From: Alistipes sp.
GTDB lineage: Bacteria > Bacteroidota > Bacteroidia > Bacteroidales > Rikenellaceae
Reading direction: 5' to 3'
Assembly (NCBI GenBank): GCA_017504485.1
Contig: JAFVRC010000040.1
Coordinates: forward strand, 19,821 to 83,820
Length of the DNA: 64,000 bases
The notes under the pieces are model-generated. The model ran no database searches. It was given only the letters and a program-made list of their open reading frames with translations, and was not told the origin of the DNA. A program made the position numbers and the translations under genes. Within the stretch, counting starts at the first letter, position 1. Every line of letters starts with the position of its first letter. Of the stretch, positions 1-8,568 are shown one piece after another.

Positions 1-804
1 CTCATAACCTCCGACGTGGGTGTCGATACGACAGTCAAGATTATCAACCGCATAGAGGAGCGCGTAGCACGCGACAAGTATCTCGGCACCGAGGAGCTCG
101 ATGCCATACTGCACGACGAGATAGCCTCGCTCATGGAGCAGGCCGAGGGATCGGCCGATACCTTTGGCCTCGATGCCAAGGAGGGCGAGCCTTATGTGGT
201 GATGGTCGTGGGTGTGAACGGCGCAGGCAAGACCACCACCATCGGCAAACTCGCGGCACAGCTCACGCGCGCGGGCAAGAGAGTATATATAGGTGCGGCC
301 GACACGTTCCGCGCAGCAGCCATTGACCAGCTCGGCGTATGGGCCGAGCGCGCCGGAGCGACAATGATTCGCCAGGATATGGGTTCCGACCCTGCGTCGG
401 TGGCCTACGACACTCTGCGCTCGGCCGTAGCCAACAAGGCCGACGTGGTGCTCATCGACACGGCAGGCCGCCTGCACAACAAGGTGGGACTGATGAACGA
501 GCTGACCAAGATACGCAACGTAATGTCGAAGGTCATCCCCGATGCACCGCACGAGGTGATGCTCGTTTTGGATGGTTCGACAGGCCAAAATGCCTTCGAG
601 CAGGCGCGACAATTCACACAGGCTACGCGAGTTACGTCGCTCGCCATCACGAAGCTCGACGGCACGGCCAAGGGTGGTGTGGTGATAGGCATCAGCGACA
701 CGTTCAAAGTGCCGGTGCTATACATAGGCATTGGCGAGGGTATTGACCAACTCCGCATCTTTGATCGTCACGACTTTGTTAATGCACTCTTCGGCAGAGG
801 ATAA
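1..804 (+). CDS. ftsY: Signal recognition particle receptor FtsY (5' end outside window)
   Basis: FtsY is the SRP-receptor GTPase that docks ribosome-SRP complexes at the inner membrane for co-translational insertion. The reading frame is open from base 1, and the residues before the first in-window GTG (LITSDVG) are typical internal FtsY sequence, so the true start and the acidic N-terminal region lie upstream. The NG domain is visible: P-loop [10 protein letters not shown] (bases about 212-241), the [10 protein letters not shown] motif, DTAGR, and [10 protein letters not shown] close to the C-terminus. The end ([11 protein letters not shown]) is the normal family end. The stop lies 7 bp before rimO, so the two genes are probably co-transcribed. 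Confidence 0.97.
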   Translation, partial: LITSDVGVDTTVKIINRIEERVARDKYLGTEELDAILHDEIASLMEQAEGSADTFGLDAKEGEPYVVMVVGVNGAGKTTTIGKLAAQLTRAGKRVYIGAADTFRAAAIDQLGVWAERAGATMIRQDMGSDPASVAYDTLRSAVANKADVVLIDTAGRLHNKVGLMNELTKIRNVMSKVIPDAPHEVMLVLDGSTGQNAFEQARQFTQATRVTSLAITKLDGTAKGGVVIGISDTFKVPVLYIGIGEGIDQLRIFDRHDFVNALFGRG

Positions 805-811
805 CCCGAAA

Positions 812-2104
812 ATGAAAATCGTAAATATCATAACGCTCGGCTGTGCGAAGAATCGTGTAGATTCGGAGCACGTTGCCGCACAGCTCGCCGAGGCGGGCTA
901 TGAGATTCGCTTCGACAGCGACCGCACCGATGCGAAGGTTGTCGTCATCAACACCTGCGGTTTTATCGGCGATGCGAAGGAGGAGAGCATCGACACTATA
1001 CTTTCGTGCGTAGAGGCAAAGCGTGCAGGGCTCATCGACAAGCTCTTCGTCATTGGTTGTCTCTCGGAGCGATATGCCGATGAGCTACGCGAGGAGATTC
1101 CCGAGGTGGATGACTACTTCGGCGCACGCACCTTCGACGGCGTTGTACGCGCCTTGACGGGCGACTACCGCGAGGATATAGAGACCAAGCGCGAGCTCTC
1201 CACACCAAAGCACTACGCCTACCTCAAAATTGGCGAGGGGTGTAATTGGCGATGTGGCTACTGCGCCATTCCGCTCATCCGCGGTAAGCACCGCTCGGTG
1301 CCTATCGAGCAGGTCGAAGAGGAGGCACGCAACCTTGCGGCCAAGGGTGTGCGCGAGTTGATGGTCGTGGCGCAAGATACGACCTACTACGGTGTCGATT
1401 TGTATGGCGAGCGACGGCTGGCCGAGCTGCTCGAGAGGCTCTGCCGTGTGGAGGGCATCGAGTGGATACGTCTGCACTACGCCTACCCGACTGACTTTCC
1501 GCAGGATGTCATCGAGGTTATGGCTCGCGAGCCGAAGATATGCAAGTATCTCGACATCCCGCTGCAGCACCTTGCGGACAATCAATTAGAGTTGATGCAC
1601 CGCCGCCACACGAAGGCCGAGGCTCTCGCACTCATCGAGCGACTGCGCACGGCAATACCTGACATCGCCATCCGCACGACGATGTTGGTAGGCTACCCTA
1701 ACGAGAGTGCCGCCGACTATGAAGAGCTGTGCAACGAGGTAAAGCACTTGAAATTCGATCGCCTCGGCGTATTCCCATACTCAGAGGAGGAGGGCACCTT
1801 CTCGGCCACACATCTCTCGGACAATGTGCCACAGCGTGTGAAGGATTATCGCGCCGAGCATCTGATGGCCATACAGGCCGAGATATCGCACGCGAAGAAC
1901 GAGGAGCGCATAGGCCGTGTGGAGCGTGTGATTATCGACGGACGCTCGGGCGACTACTACATCGGTCGCTCGCAGTACGACTCGCCCGAGGTTGATGAGG
2001 AGATTTTGATAGAGAGCAGCAAACGCCTTATGAGAGGCCGATTCTACGAGGTACGCATCACCGCGGCCGACGACTTCGACCTCTACGCCGAAGTGGTGAA
2101 ATAG
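812..2104 (+). CDS. rimO: Ribosomal protein S12 methylthiotransferase RimO
   Basis: RimO is a radical-SAM enzyme that adds a methylthio group to the conserved aspartate of ribosomal protein S12. The protein is about 430 residues, normal for the family. The N-terminal UPF0004 domain begins ITLGCAKNRVDSE and carries the auxiliary cluster cysteines (NTCGF, GCLSERY). The radical-SAM motif CNWRCGYCAIP (CxxxCxxC) follows with RGKHRS, and the end is a TRAM-like domain. I chose ATG 812 because the family starts right at MKIVNIITLGC. An upstream in-frame TTG at 731 would lie inside ftsY and add unrelated residues. Confidence 0.96.
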   Translation: MKIVNIITLGCAKNRVDSEHVAAQLAEAGYEIRFDSDRTDAKVVVINTCGFIGDAKEESIDTILSCVEAKRAGLIDKLFVIGCLSERYADELREEIPEVDDYFGARTFDGVVRALTGDYREDIETKRELSTPKHYAYLKIGEGCNWRCGYCAIPLIRGKHRSVPIEQVEEEARNLAAKGVRELMVVAQDTTYYGVDLYGERRLAELLERLCRVEGIEWIRLHYAYPTDFPQDVIEVMAREPKICKYLDIPLQHLADNQLELMHRRHTKAEALALIERLRTAIPDIAIRTTMLVGYPNESAADYEELCNEVKHLKFDRLGVFPYSEEEGTFSATHLSDNVPQRVKDYRAEHLMAIQAEISHAKNEERIGRVERVIIDGRSGDYYIGRSQYDSPEVDEEILIESSKRLMRGRFYEVRITAADDFDLYAEVVK

Positions 2105-2162
2105 TCGCCGACGAAGACAAAAAAAGTTCTACTAACCGATGGCGTTCTTCCCGATTTTTTCG

Positions 2163-2170
2163 TATTTTTG
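2163..2170 (+). promoter_or_regulatory. Bacteroidetes -7 promoter element
   Basis: TATTTTTG matches the Bacteroidetes TAnnTTTG -7 element, 25 bp before the next start codon. No good -33 TTTG is visible. Confidence 0.5.
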
Positions 2171-2194
2171 TAACAGCAATTTTGAATTTTACAT

Positions 2195-3403
2195 ATGGCA
2201 CAGTATCAACTTAAAGAGGTTTTGACCAAGGCCGACGAGCGCGAGTGGCTCTATGCCGACCGCCCGATATACAAAGGCAACCGCAACTGGGTATGCCCGC
2301 TGAACGACGATATTTTGAAGGTTTTCGACCCGGCACGCAACGATATGTTTGCCGATGGTGAGGCCATCCGTTGGATCGCCATCGATACCACAACGGGCAA
2401 GGCTGTAGGTCGTATCGCCGCCTTCTATCACCGTGAGACGGCCGCCGGCTACGAGCAGCCGACGGGAGGTTGCGGCTTCTTCGAGTGCATCGAGTCGCAG
2501 GAGGTGGCCAACATGATGTTCGACGCCGCGCGTATGTGGCTCGCCAGCCGCGGAATGGAGGCGATGGATGGCCCGATAAACTTCGGCCCGCGCGACTCGT
2601 GGTGGGGTCTGTTGGTCGATGGCTACGAGTTCCAACCTCTCTACGCCAACCCTTACAACCCGCCATACTACAAGGAACTCTTCGAGAACTACGGATTCCA
2701 GAACTACTTCAATCAGAACACCTACCTCTGGCGTGTCTATGATGATTCGCTCAACGACGTGGTGCTCGAGAAGGCCAAGCGCGTGATGGCTACGCCGGGC
2801 TACCACTTCGAGGACGTACGCAACATAGACCTCGACGAGGCGGCCGAGAATCTGCGCATCATCTACAACAAGGCATGGGCCCTCTTCACGGGCGTAAAGC
2901 CAATGGACAAGGAGGAGGCGCAGCAACTCGTCAATACGCTCAAGCCGATCATAGACCCCAACATCATCTTCTTTGCCTACTTCAACGACGAGCCTATCGG
3001 CTTCTTCGTAATGGTGCCCGACCTAAACCGCATAATCGGCAAGTTCAACGGTAAGTTCGGCATTATCAACAAGCTGCGCCTACTGTGGGAATTGAAGGTG
3101 CGCAAGTCGTGCGACCGCATCTTCGGCATCATCTTCGGCATAACGCCCGAGTTCCAGGGCAAGGGTATCGAGAGCGGCATGATGCGCTACATCCTCGAGA
3201 CCTACATCCGTAGCGAGCGCAACCACTACAAGACCATCGAGTTTGCATGGATTGGTGACTTCAACCCTGTGATGAACCGCATGATCGAGCGTTATGTCTG
3301 CGCCACGCGCCATAAGATGCACACGACTTACCGCTATCTGTTCGACCGCACCCGCGAGTTCCACCGCTGCCCACGATTGGGTTTGCGCCGAACGGAAAAC
3401 TGA
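2195..3403 (+). CDS. GNAT-type acetyltransferase-like protein
   Basis: A cytoplasmic protein of 402 residues with no signal peptide. The C-terminal half (about residues 250-385) looks like an N-acetyltransferase fold: ANIIFFAYFNDEP followed by GFFVMVPD, then the acetyl-CoA-binding-like stretch GITPEFQGKGIESGMM (R/Q-x-x-G-x-G/A type), then FAWIGDFNPVMNRM. The N-terminal part with MDGPINFGPRDSWW resembles large Bacteroidetes proteins annotated only as GNAT-domain or hypothetical. The substrate is unknown. It has its own promoter and a strong terminator, so it appears monocistronic. Confidence 0.75.
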   Translation: MAQYQLKEVLTKADEREWLYADRPIYKGNRNWVCPLNDDILKVFDPARNDMFADGEAIRWIAIDTTTGKAVGRIAAFYHRETAAGYEQPTGGCGFFECIESQEVANMMFDAARMWLASRGMEAMDGPINFGPRDSWWGLLVDGYEFQPLYANPYNPPYYKELFENYGFQNYFNQNTYLWRVYDDSLNDVVLEKAKRVMATPGYHFEDVRNIDLDEAAENLRIIYNKAWALFTGVKPMDKEEAQQLVNTLKPIIDPNIIFFAYFNDEPIGFFVMVPDLNRIIGKFNGKFGIINKLRLLWELKVRKSCDRIFGIIFGITPEFQGKGIESGMMRYILETYIRSERNHYKTIEFAWIGDFNPVMNRMIERYVCATRHKMHTTYRYLFDRTREFHRCPRLGLRRTEN

Positions 3404-3422
3404 AAACGGAAAGCGGAAAACT

Positions 3423-3462
3423 AAAGAACTTGCCGAGCGATTTGCCCGGCAAGTTCTTTTTT
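3423..3462 (+). terminator. Rho-independent terminator
   Basis: A 13-bp perfect stem (3423-3435 with 3447-3459) whose 3' arm runs into six T. It ends the acetyltransferase-like transcript. Confidence 0.9.
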
Positions 3463-3521
3463 CATTAGCTATTTTAGTGAGATTAAAGAATTTAGGGAGT
3501 TTAGCGATACGCTTTTATTTT

Positions 3522-4328
3522 CTAGAAGGTACAACCTAATTTAATTGTTGCTCCATGAAATAAAGAGGTCTGCAAAGTCGTTTTTTCTATTGAATAGCTT
3601 TCAACCGCAGGAAGTGTCCGAAGTGAGTAAGACACACCTAAATATAAACCACAGCGAGCCGAAATTCGGTAATTAAGACCAAAGCCGGGAACAAGCAAGC
3701 CTCCGATTGTATTAAATTTGCGTACATCATTATATGAGAATTGCAATTCTCCCTTAGGTCCAAAATTTCCTCCTGCCGACATGTAGAGAAAAGGTTGCAA
3801 TCTACTATTTGTTATATAATATCTAAAATGGATGTACAGCGGGAAACTTATTCGATTGTATGATAAATGATAGTATGGATCAACTCTCTTTGTACCATAT
3901 TTGTGATATTCAAAACCTAATCCGGCTCCAAGATATATAGCATTTGAAAATCGATAACCACCAATATAATCCAATCCAAGTGATATCTTCATTCCGTCTT
4001 CGCTTACCAATTTATTGCTAACTGTTGACAAATTAAATTCAACGGATTGCTGAAACCCTTTCTGACTCTTTTCGAGTTCCTCAATTAGTTTTGTTTTTTC
4101 TGCCTGTTTAGCAATCAATTTCTTTTCTTGCTCTACTGCTCGTTTATCATTGCTACTATCCCTCTCTTTCTCCGAAAGTTTAGTCTGCGCATCATCCTCA
4201 GTATTCTTTTTGATGACATCTTTCTTCGAGGTTTCGACTTTTATAATAGTAGTAGCCCGTATATTTTGAGCTGTCGTGTTATTGATACCCACTATCAAGG
4301 CGAGTATAAATATAATTGCGTAGTTCAT
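3522..4328 (-). CDS. Outer-membrane beta-barrel protein with N-terminal coiled coil
   Basis: An envelope protein of 268 residues that I cannot assign to a named family. It has a signal peptide (hydrophobic IIFILALIVGI, then NTTAQN). Next comes a charged, Lys/Glu-rich helical stretch (about residues 35-95, probably coiled coil). The rest alternates aromatic and polar residues (GGYRFSNAIYLGAGLGFEY, FPLYIHFRYY, LYLGVSYSLR) and ends in ...LGCTF, typical of an 8-strand porin-like barrel with a C-terminal aromatic residue. Its start overlaps the stop of the upstream lipoprotein gene in an ATGA, so the two are translationally coupled. Both genes are visibly richer in A and T than their neighbours, which may mean recent acquisition. 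Confidence 0.75.
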   Translation of the reverse strand: MNYAIIFILALIVGINNTTAQNIRATTIIKVETSKKDVIKKNTEDDAQTKLSEKERDSSNDKRAVEQEKKLIAKQAEKTKLIEELEKSQKGFQQSVEFNLSTVSNKLVSEDGMKISLGLDYIGGYRFSNAIYLGAGLGFEYHKYGTKRVDPYYHLSYNRISFPLYIHFRYYITNSRLQPFLYMSAGGNFGPKGELQFSYNDVRKFNTIGGLLVPGFGLNYRISARCGLYLGVSYSLRTLPAVESYSIEKTTLQTSLFHGATIKLGCTF

Positions 4329-4819
4329 CGTTTTTTCTTTAATAAATTAGCAAAATTGGATTTATTTGTTTGAGTTGGCTGCACCTTAGGTTGCACCCCT
4401 CTCTCCTGATAATACTTGCTAATCCACATATCATCTTCTTTCATTGAGCGGAAATTGACAAAACGAGCAGGATATCCAGTTACCATGACTTCAAGTTTAC
4501 CCTCTTTATTAGTATCAACATTTACTATTGCGCCTACTAATGTATCTGCATTATATCTCTTTGCAGTTCTCAATAACGCAATATTTTTGTAATTGTCAAT
4601 ATCATTCAGAATAGCAGTTGTAACTGTAACATCAAATGTATGCAACTCTGATACGCTTTGCTCGGATATTAATTGTAGGTCGGCAACCAATGGTGTTACA
4701 ACTGCATTTAGGGCAGGCTCTATATTTCTCCCTTCTGCCTCCCTGTAAATAATTTGTTGTGGCGCTGCGCACGAAGCTAACAATAGCATTGAAATGCCAA
4801 GGATAAATGTTTTTTTCAT
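4325..4819 (-). CDS. Lipoprotein of unknown function
   Basis: A protein of 164 residues with a clear type II signal peptide: MKKTFILGISMLLLASC, lipidation at Cys17. The mature part has no motif I recognise. It is a small mixed alpha/beta domain containing RTAKRYNADTLVGAIVNVD and VMVTGYPARFVNF, followed by a basic tail (LLKKKR). The Tyr-Pro-Ala-Arg-Phe ending resembles small Bacteroidetes lipoproteins that precede envelope proteins. I chose ATG 4819 over an upstream in-frame ATG at 4933 because only 4819 places the signal peptide at the N-terminus. It overlaps the barrel gene by 4 bp and is probably its partner. Confidence 0.75.
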   Translation of the reverse strand: MKKTFILGISMLLLASCAAPQQIIYREAEGRNIEPALNAVVTPLVADLQLISEQSVSELHTFDVTVTTAILNDIDNYKNIALLRTAKRYNADTLVGAIVNVDTNKEGKLEVMVTGYPARFVNFRSMKEDDMWISKYYQERGVQPKVQPTQTNKSNFANLLKKKR

Positions 4820-4909
4820 AGTAATTTGGTTTTTAGTTAAACACATGTTCTTGTTGCCGTCAGATGACAACCGCTTAACTAAAAAAGAAGAAGCGTGGAT
4901 AATGCCTAC

Positions 4910-5027
4910 TGATAAGAAGGTACGACCAAGCACCTATACGAACATAAGCACACCCACGCCATAAGGCGTGAGCATTTAGTGTGCCTATTGTGTGTTCGTA
5001 GTAATAAATTGGTCGTTTTACTTATCA
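4910..5027 (-). promoter_or_regulatory. Long imperfect hairpin in the leader of the lipoprotein operon
   Basis: Five complementary blocks in register form one long interrupted stem around an ATAA loop (4961-4964): 4910-4916 with 5021-5027, 4923-4929 with 5009-5015, 4939-4944 with 4993-4998, 4948-4953 with 4979-4984, and 4955-4960 with 4965-4970. That is 32 base pairs, separated by asymmetric internal loops. If the -7 element at 5082-5089 is used, the whole structure is transcribed in a leader of about 255 nt ahead of the lipoprotein gene. A smaller hairpin (5150-5154 with 5158-5162) lies further upstream. No other gene is seen between 4820 and 5261. Confidence 0.6.
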
Positions 5028-5081
5028 ACAACAATAGCCTAAATGCCATCTATAAGAATTGCGTATTCCGCAATCCGATTA

Positions 5082-5089
5082 CAAATATA
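5082..5089 (-). promoter_or_regulatory. Reverse-strand -7 promoter element for the lipoprotein operon
   Basis: TATATTTG on the reverse strand matches TAnnTTTG. No exact -33 is seen. It lies upstream of the long hairpin. Confidence 0.45.
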
Positions 5090-5221
5090 GCGACTTATTT
5101 TTGATTTTCCGCAATAGAGGCGAAAAAAAATGACATCCGTTGCCATTAAGGGCTGAAAGCCCGTTTGCCATTCAATGCCATAAATTCTCCAAAAAACTTT
5201 TAATTTTTAATTTTTAATTCT

Positions 5222-5229
5222 TAATTTTG
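5222..5229 (+). promoter_or_regulatory. -7 promoter element of gcvT
   Basis: TAATTTTG matches TAnnTTTG, 32 bp before the gcvT ATG. It is directly preceded by an AT-only repetitive tract (5199-5221) built from AATTTTT units. Confidence 0.55.
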
Positions 5230-5261
5230 TAAGCAGAACGAACTTAAAACTACATAAAACT

Positions 5262-6356
5262 ATGAAAACCACAGTTTTTACAAAGTATCACATTGCAAAT
5301 GGCGCCAAGATGGCTGAGTTTGCAGGTTACAATATGCCTATCGAGTTCTCGGGCATCAACGACGAGCATATGACCGTGCGCAATGGCGCAGGTGTCTTTG
5401 ACGTGAGCCATATGGGCGAGATCTGGGTGAAGGGCGAGCATGCCACGGCCCTCTTGCAGAAGATCGGCACGAATGATGTCACGAAGCTCTACGATGGCAA
5501 GGCGCAGTACTCGTGTATGCCCAACGGACGTGGCGGCATCGTCGATGACATCATCATCTACCGCTACTCGGAGCAGAAGTACCTTATCTGCGTAAATGCA
5601 GCCAATATCGAGAAAGATTGGGCGCATATTTTGGAGCAGGGCAAGGCCTTCGGTATGCGTGAGGGTGTGGAGTTGGAGAACGCCTCCGACCGCATCTCGC
5701 AATTAGCAATTCAGGGACCTCTCGCAATGAAAATCGTGCAGAAGATGTGCGAAGAGGAGGTTGAGAATATGGAGTACTACACCTTCCGTCAGTTGCAGTG
5801 CGCCGGCTGCGAGGTCATCCTCTCGATGACGGGCTACACGGGCTCGGGCGGCTGCGAGATATATATGCACAACGAGGATGCCGACCACATCTGGGAGGAG
5901 CTATGGAAGGCAGGCGAGGAGTACGGCCTCAAAAACATCGGTCTCGGAGCACGCGACACGCTACGCCTCGAGAAGGGCTTCTGCCTCTATGGTGACGAGA
6001 TTGACGACACCACATCGCCTATCGAGGCGGGCCTTGGTTGGATAACTAAGTTTGTCGAGGGAAAGGATTTCATCGACCGCGAGTTGCTCGCCGAGCAGAA
6101 GGCCAATGGCGTGGAGCGCAAGCTCGTGGGTTTGAAGATGATTGACCGCGGTATTCCGCGCCACGAGTATCAGGTTGCCGATCTCGATGGCAACATCATC
6201 GGTCATATCACGTCAGGCACCATGTCGCCATGCCTCAAGGTGGGTATCGGTATGGCCTACGTCAAGACCGAATTTGCGAAGGTGGGCACCGTCGTTGCGG
6301 TCATCGTCCGCGGCCGACTCTTGAAGGCCGAGGTGGTAAAATTGCCGTTTGTCTGA
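5262..6356 (+). CDS. gcvT: Aminomethyltransferase, glycine cleavage system T protein
   Basis: GcvT transfers the aminomethyl carbon from the H-protein lipoyl arm to tetrahydrofolate, releasing ammonia. At 364 residues it has normal length. Family landmarks are the N-terminal MPIEFSGINDEH, FDVSHMGE (5398-5421), TNDV near residue 72, YTGSGGCEIY, GLGARDTLRLEKGF with the folate-contacting region, and the C-terminal domain with GHITSGTMSPCL. The other glycine-cleavage genes (P and H) are not next to it, which is common in Bacteroidetes. The gene ends 19 bp before a glycosyltransferase gene. Confidence 0.97.
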   Translation: MKTTVFTKYHIANGAKMAEFAGYNMPIEFSGINDEHMTVRNGAGVFDVSHMGEIWVKGEHATALLQKIGTNDVTKLYDGKAQYSCMPNGRGGIVDDIIIYRYSEQKYLICVNAANIEKDWAHILEQGKAFGMREGVELENASDRISQLAIQGPLAMKIVQKMCEEEVENMEYYTFRQLQCAGCEVILSMTGYTGSGGCEIYMHNEDADHIWEELWKAGEEYGLKNIGLGARDTLRLEKGFCLYGDEIDDTTSPIEAGLGWITKFVEGKDFIDRELLAEQKANGVERKLVGLKMIDRGIPRHEYQVADLDGNIIGHITSGTMSPCLKVGIGMAYVKTEFAKVGTVVAVIVRGRLLKAEVVKLPFV

Positions 6357-6375
6357 TGATCAATCCACATCACAC

Positions 6376-7152
6376 ATGACCAACAACTCAATACCCAAGG
6401 TAATACACTACTGCTGGTTCGGCCATAACCCGCTCCCTCCGTTAGCCGAAAAGTGCATCGCTTCGTGGCACAAATATATGCCCGACTACGAAATAAAAGA
6501 GTGGAATGAGGACAACTTCGATGTCTATATGACGTCATACACCGAGGAGGCCTATCGAGCAAAAAAATATGCCTATGTAAGTGATGTAGCCCGCTTTTGG
6601 ATTCTGTACCACCACGGAGGCGTATATTTTGACGTAGATGTGGAACTCGTAAAACCAATAGACGACATATTGGAACGCGGGCCCTTTATGGGACTTGAGG
6701 AGCTCCTTGACCCTTGGCTCGGAACAACAGCAGCAGTAGCCGCAGGCTTGGGCATGGCTTCACCACCGAGCCTCCCATTCTTTGGCGAAATGCTTGATTT
6801 CTACAATAACAACCATTTCTTTACTCCAAAGGGTAAATTAAAGGAGACGGTCGTGCTACTCGTAACGCGTAAGTTATTGGCCAAGGGTGGTTACGATGTT
6901 GATAGAGTGTCACTCTGTGCTGATATATACATCTACCCCAACGAGTATTTCAATGCGATGTCTTCGTTCTCGAAAGAGATTACTATAACGCCAAATACGC
7001 GCAGTATCCATCACTACGCAGGCTCGTGGGTCGATAAGACACAAGGCAAGATGGGCAAGTATACGCTGCGTGCAAAAAATTTCTTCACAATGTTCTACGT
7101 TTGGAACAGACGACGATTGGAGGCTCTATCGCGGCTTCTTGGCATGCGATAG
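6376..7152 (+). CDS. Glycosyltransferase with DXD sugar-binding region (GT32-like)
   Basis: A protein of 258 residues that opens with IPKVIHYCWFG, the signature of the capsular/OCH1-like Gly_transf_sug family. SDVARFWILYHHGGVYFDVDVELVKP follows, giving the nucleotide-sugar motif D-V-D in its usual context. It is predicted to be cytoplasmic and to act in cell-surface polysaccharide synthesis. The ATG at 6376 is preferred. A TTG at 6349 would add nine residues and overlap gcvT. The A/T content is higher than in gcvT, as is usual for surface-polysaccharide genes. It is followed after 42 bp by a GT4 gene, probably the same unit. Confidence 0.88.
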   Translation: MTNNSIPKVIHYCWFGHNPLPPLAEKCIASWHKYMPDYEIKEWNEDNFDVYMTSYTEEAYRAKKYAYVSDVARFWILYHHGGVYFDVDVELVKPIDDILERGPFMGLEELLDPWLGTTAAVAAGLGMASPPSLPFFGEMLDFYNNNHFFTPKGKLKETVVLLVTRKLLAKGGYDVDRVSLCADIYIYPNEYFNAMSSFSKEITITPNTRSIHHYAGSWVDKTQGKMGKYTLRAKNFFTMFYVWNRRRLEALSRLLGMR

Positions 7153-7194
7153 CACCAATCGCCACAGCACCATAACCTCAATCAAACCCTAGCA

Positions 7195-8373
7195 ATGGCA
7201 AACATATCCTTTATTCTCGACGAACTACCAGGAGGAGGTACAGAACGTGTCACTCTCAACCTTGCACGTCCATTAACCGAGCTTGGACACAAAATATTTA
7301 TCTTTGTGCACAGTATTAATCTCGACAAGCTACCGGTACAAGATTTACCATTCGAGTACATTATGCTGCCTCATCCCGCTCGCCGTTCGAAGAATTACCC
7401 AACGGTTATCGAGGCTATTCGCAAGCACAATATCGAGGTATTCTTTGCGCCGGTTTGTTTTCCGCGCTATATGCCCAAGCTGCACGCACTCGGAATATGC
7501 AAGATAATCTATGTGCTACACAGCCGCCCATTCTATGAGCTTCTCAACAAGTACGATGCTTTGGTCCGCATACCACACCGCACGTTCAAATATATATGCC
7601 GCACATATCTCCTCGATTGGCCCCTCTGGAAGCTAGGATATTTCCACTTCAAATTCCGCCAACGCTACAAGATGATATATCGCAATAGCGATGCTTTCGG
7701 AGTACTCTTCGACAGCTACGGCCAATATATTGCCAAGGAGTTAGACATTGAATACGACGGCTCGAAGTTCATCACCTTGCCAAATCCGATTGTTGCAAAT
7801 AATGCAGGCAAGGACAACTCTAAAGCGCATGAGAAGGTCGTTGGGTACGTTGGTCGTCTGACATACTACGACAAGCGTGTCGATCGTCTATTGGCCGTAT
7901 GGCACAAAATATATGAACAATTTCCCAATTGGAGGTTGTGGATTGTAGGCGAGGGTGGCGACTACCCGAACCTCAAACAATATGTCGAAGAGAACAATCT
8001 GCCGCGCGTGGAGTTTCTCGGCTATGCGCCTAACGTCGGAGAGCTATATCCGAAAATGGACATCGTGTGCCTTACCTCGCAATACGAAGGATGTCCGATG
8101 GTACTTCTCGAAGCACAAGATTACGGTTGCGCAACAATCGCCTTCGATTGTTGTAGCGGCATCGGCGAGATACTTGCTCCAAACTACGAAAACGGCGTAT
8201 ATGTACCCAATGGAGATATTGATGCGTATGCCGAGGCTCTTAGTCGCCTAATGAGCGACGAATCCCTGCGTTCCAAAATAGGGAAAAATGGAATGGAGAA
8301 TGTAAAACGCTTCTCTGTAGAGAACAGCGTGGCACAATACGATGCACTGATTCGCAGACTGTGTACCAAATAG
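7195..8373 (+). CDS. Glycosyltransferase family 4 protein
   Basis: A GT-B fold retaining glycosyltransferase of 392 residues. The N-terminal acceptor domain has DELPGGGTERVTLNLA, the usual glycine-rich start. The C-terminal donor domain has VGYVGRLTYYDKRVDRLL, LWIVGEGGDYPNLK, VEFLGYAPNVGELY and the E-x7-E motif region SQYEGCPMVLLEAQDYGC with the two catalytic-site glutamates. With the preceding GT32-like gene it probably adds sugars to a surface glycan. The acceptor and linkage cannot be read from the sequence. No terminator is obvious after it. Confidence 0.93.
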   Translation: MANISFILDELPGGGTERVTLNLARPLTELGHKIFIFVHSINLDKLPVQDLPFEYIMLPHPARRSKNYPTVIEAIRKHNIEVFFAPVCFPRYMPKLHALGICKIIYVLHSRPFYELLNKYDALVRIPHRTFKYICRTYLLDWPLWKLGYFHFKFRQRYKMIYRNSDAFGVLFDSYGQYIAKELDIEYDGSKFITLPNPIVANNAGKDNSKAHEKVVGYVGRLTYYDKRVDRLLAVWHKIYEQFPNWRLWIVGEGGDYPNLKQYVEENNLPRVEFLGYAPNVGELYPKMDIVCLTSQYEGCPMVLLEAQDYGCATIAFDCCSGIGEILAPNYENGVYVPNGDIDAYAEALSRLMSDESLRSKIGKNGMENVKRFSVENSVAQYDALIRRLCTK

Positions 8374-8417
8374 ACTTATGTTTGGGGTGTTGCAACGATT
8401 TTTTCTCGATTTGGCAC

Positions 8418-8453
8418 AATTTTTAATTCTGAATTTTTAATTCTGAATTTTAA
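8418..8453. repeat. AT-rich 14-bp tandem repeat upstream of tRNA promoter
   Basis: The unit AATTTTTAATTCTG occurs at 8418-8431 and 8432-8445 and is followed by a partial third copy. It abuts the tRNA promoter. A closely similar tract precedes the gcvT promoter. Confidence 0.7.
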
Positions 8454-8457
8454 TTTA

Positions 8458-8465
8458 TATCTTTG
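8458..8465 (+). promoter_or_regulatory. -7 promoter element of the CAT tRNA
   Basis: TATCTTTG, an exact TAnnTTTG, lies 25 bp upstream of the tRNA. Confidence 0.6.
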
Positions 8466-8489
8466 CACCCACAAACGGGGAAACCCGAT

Positions 8490-8564
8490 GGATCCTTAGC
8501 TCAGTTGGTTAGTAGCACCTGACTCATAATCAGGGGGTCGTAGGTTCAAGCCCTACAGGATCCA
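8490..8564 (+). tRNA. tRNA with CAT anticodon (probably Ile2, otherwise elongator Met)
   Basis: A full cloverleaf. The acceptor is GGATCCT/AGGATCC, the anticodon stem CCTGA/TCAGG with loop CTCATAA (anticodon CAT), the T stem GTAGG/CCTAC, and A is the discriminator. CCA is not encoded. The GACTCATAATC anticodon arm plus TTCAAG resembles tRNA-Ile2, whose C34 is modified to lysidine, more than elongator Met. The D arm is odd: one extra T (TTAGTAGC instead of TTAGAGC) leaves only three D-stem pairs. Confidence 0.9.
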
Positions 8565-8568
8565 CAAC

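Noticed and set aside
731-811. Longer RimO start at 731
   Set aside because: It would overlap ftsY by 74 bp and add residues not found in the family. ATG 812 gives the usual N-terminus.
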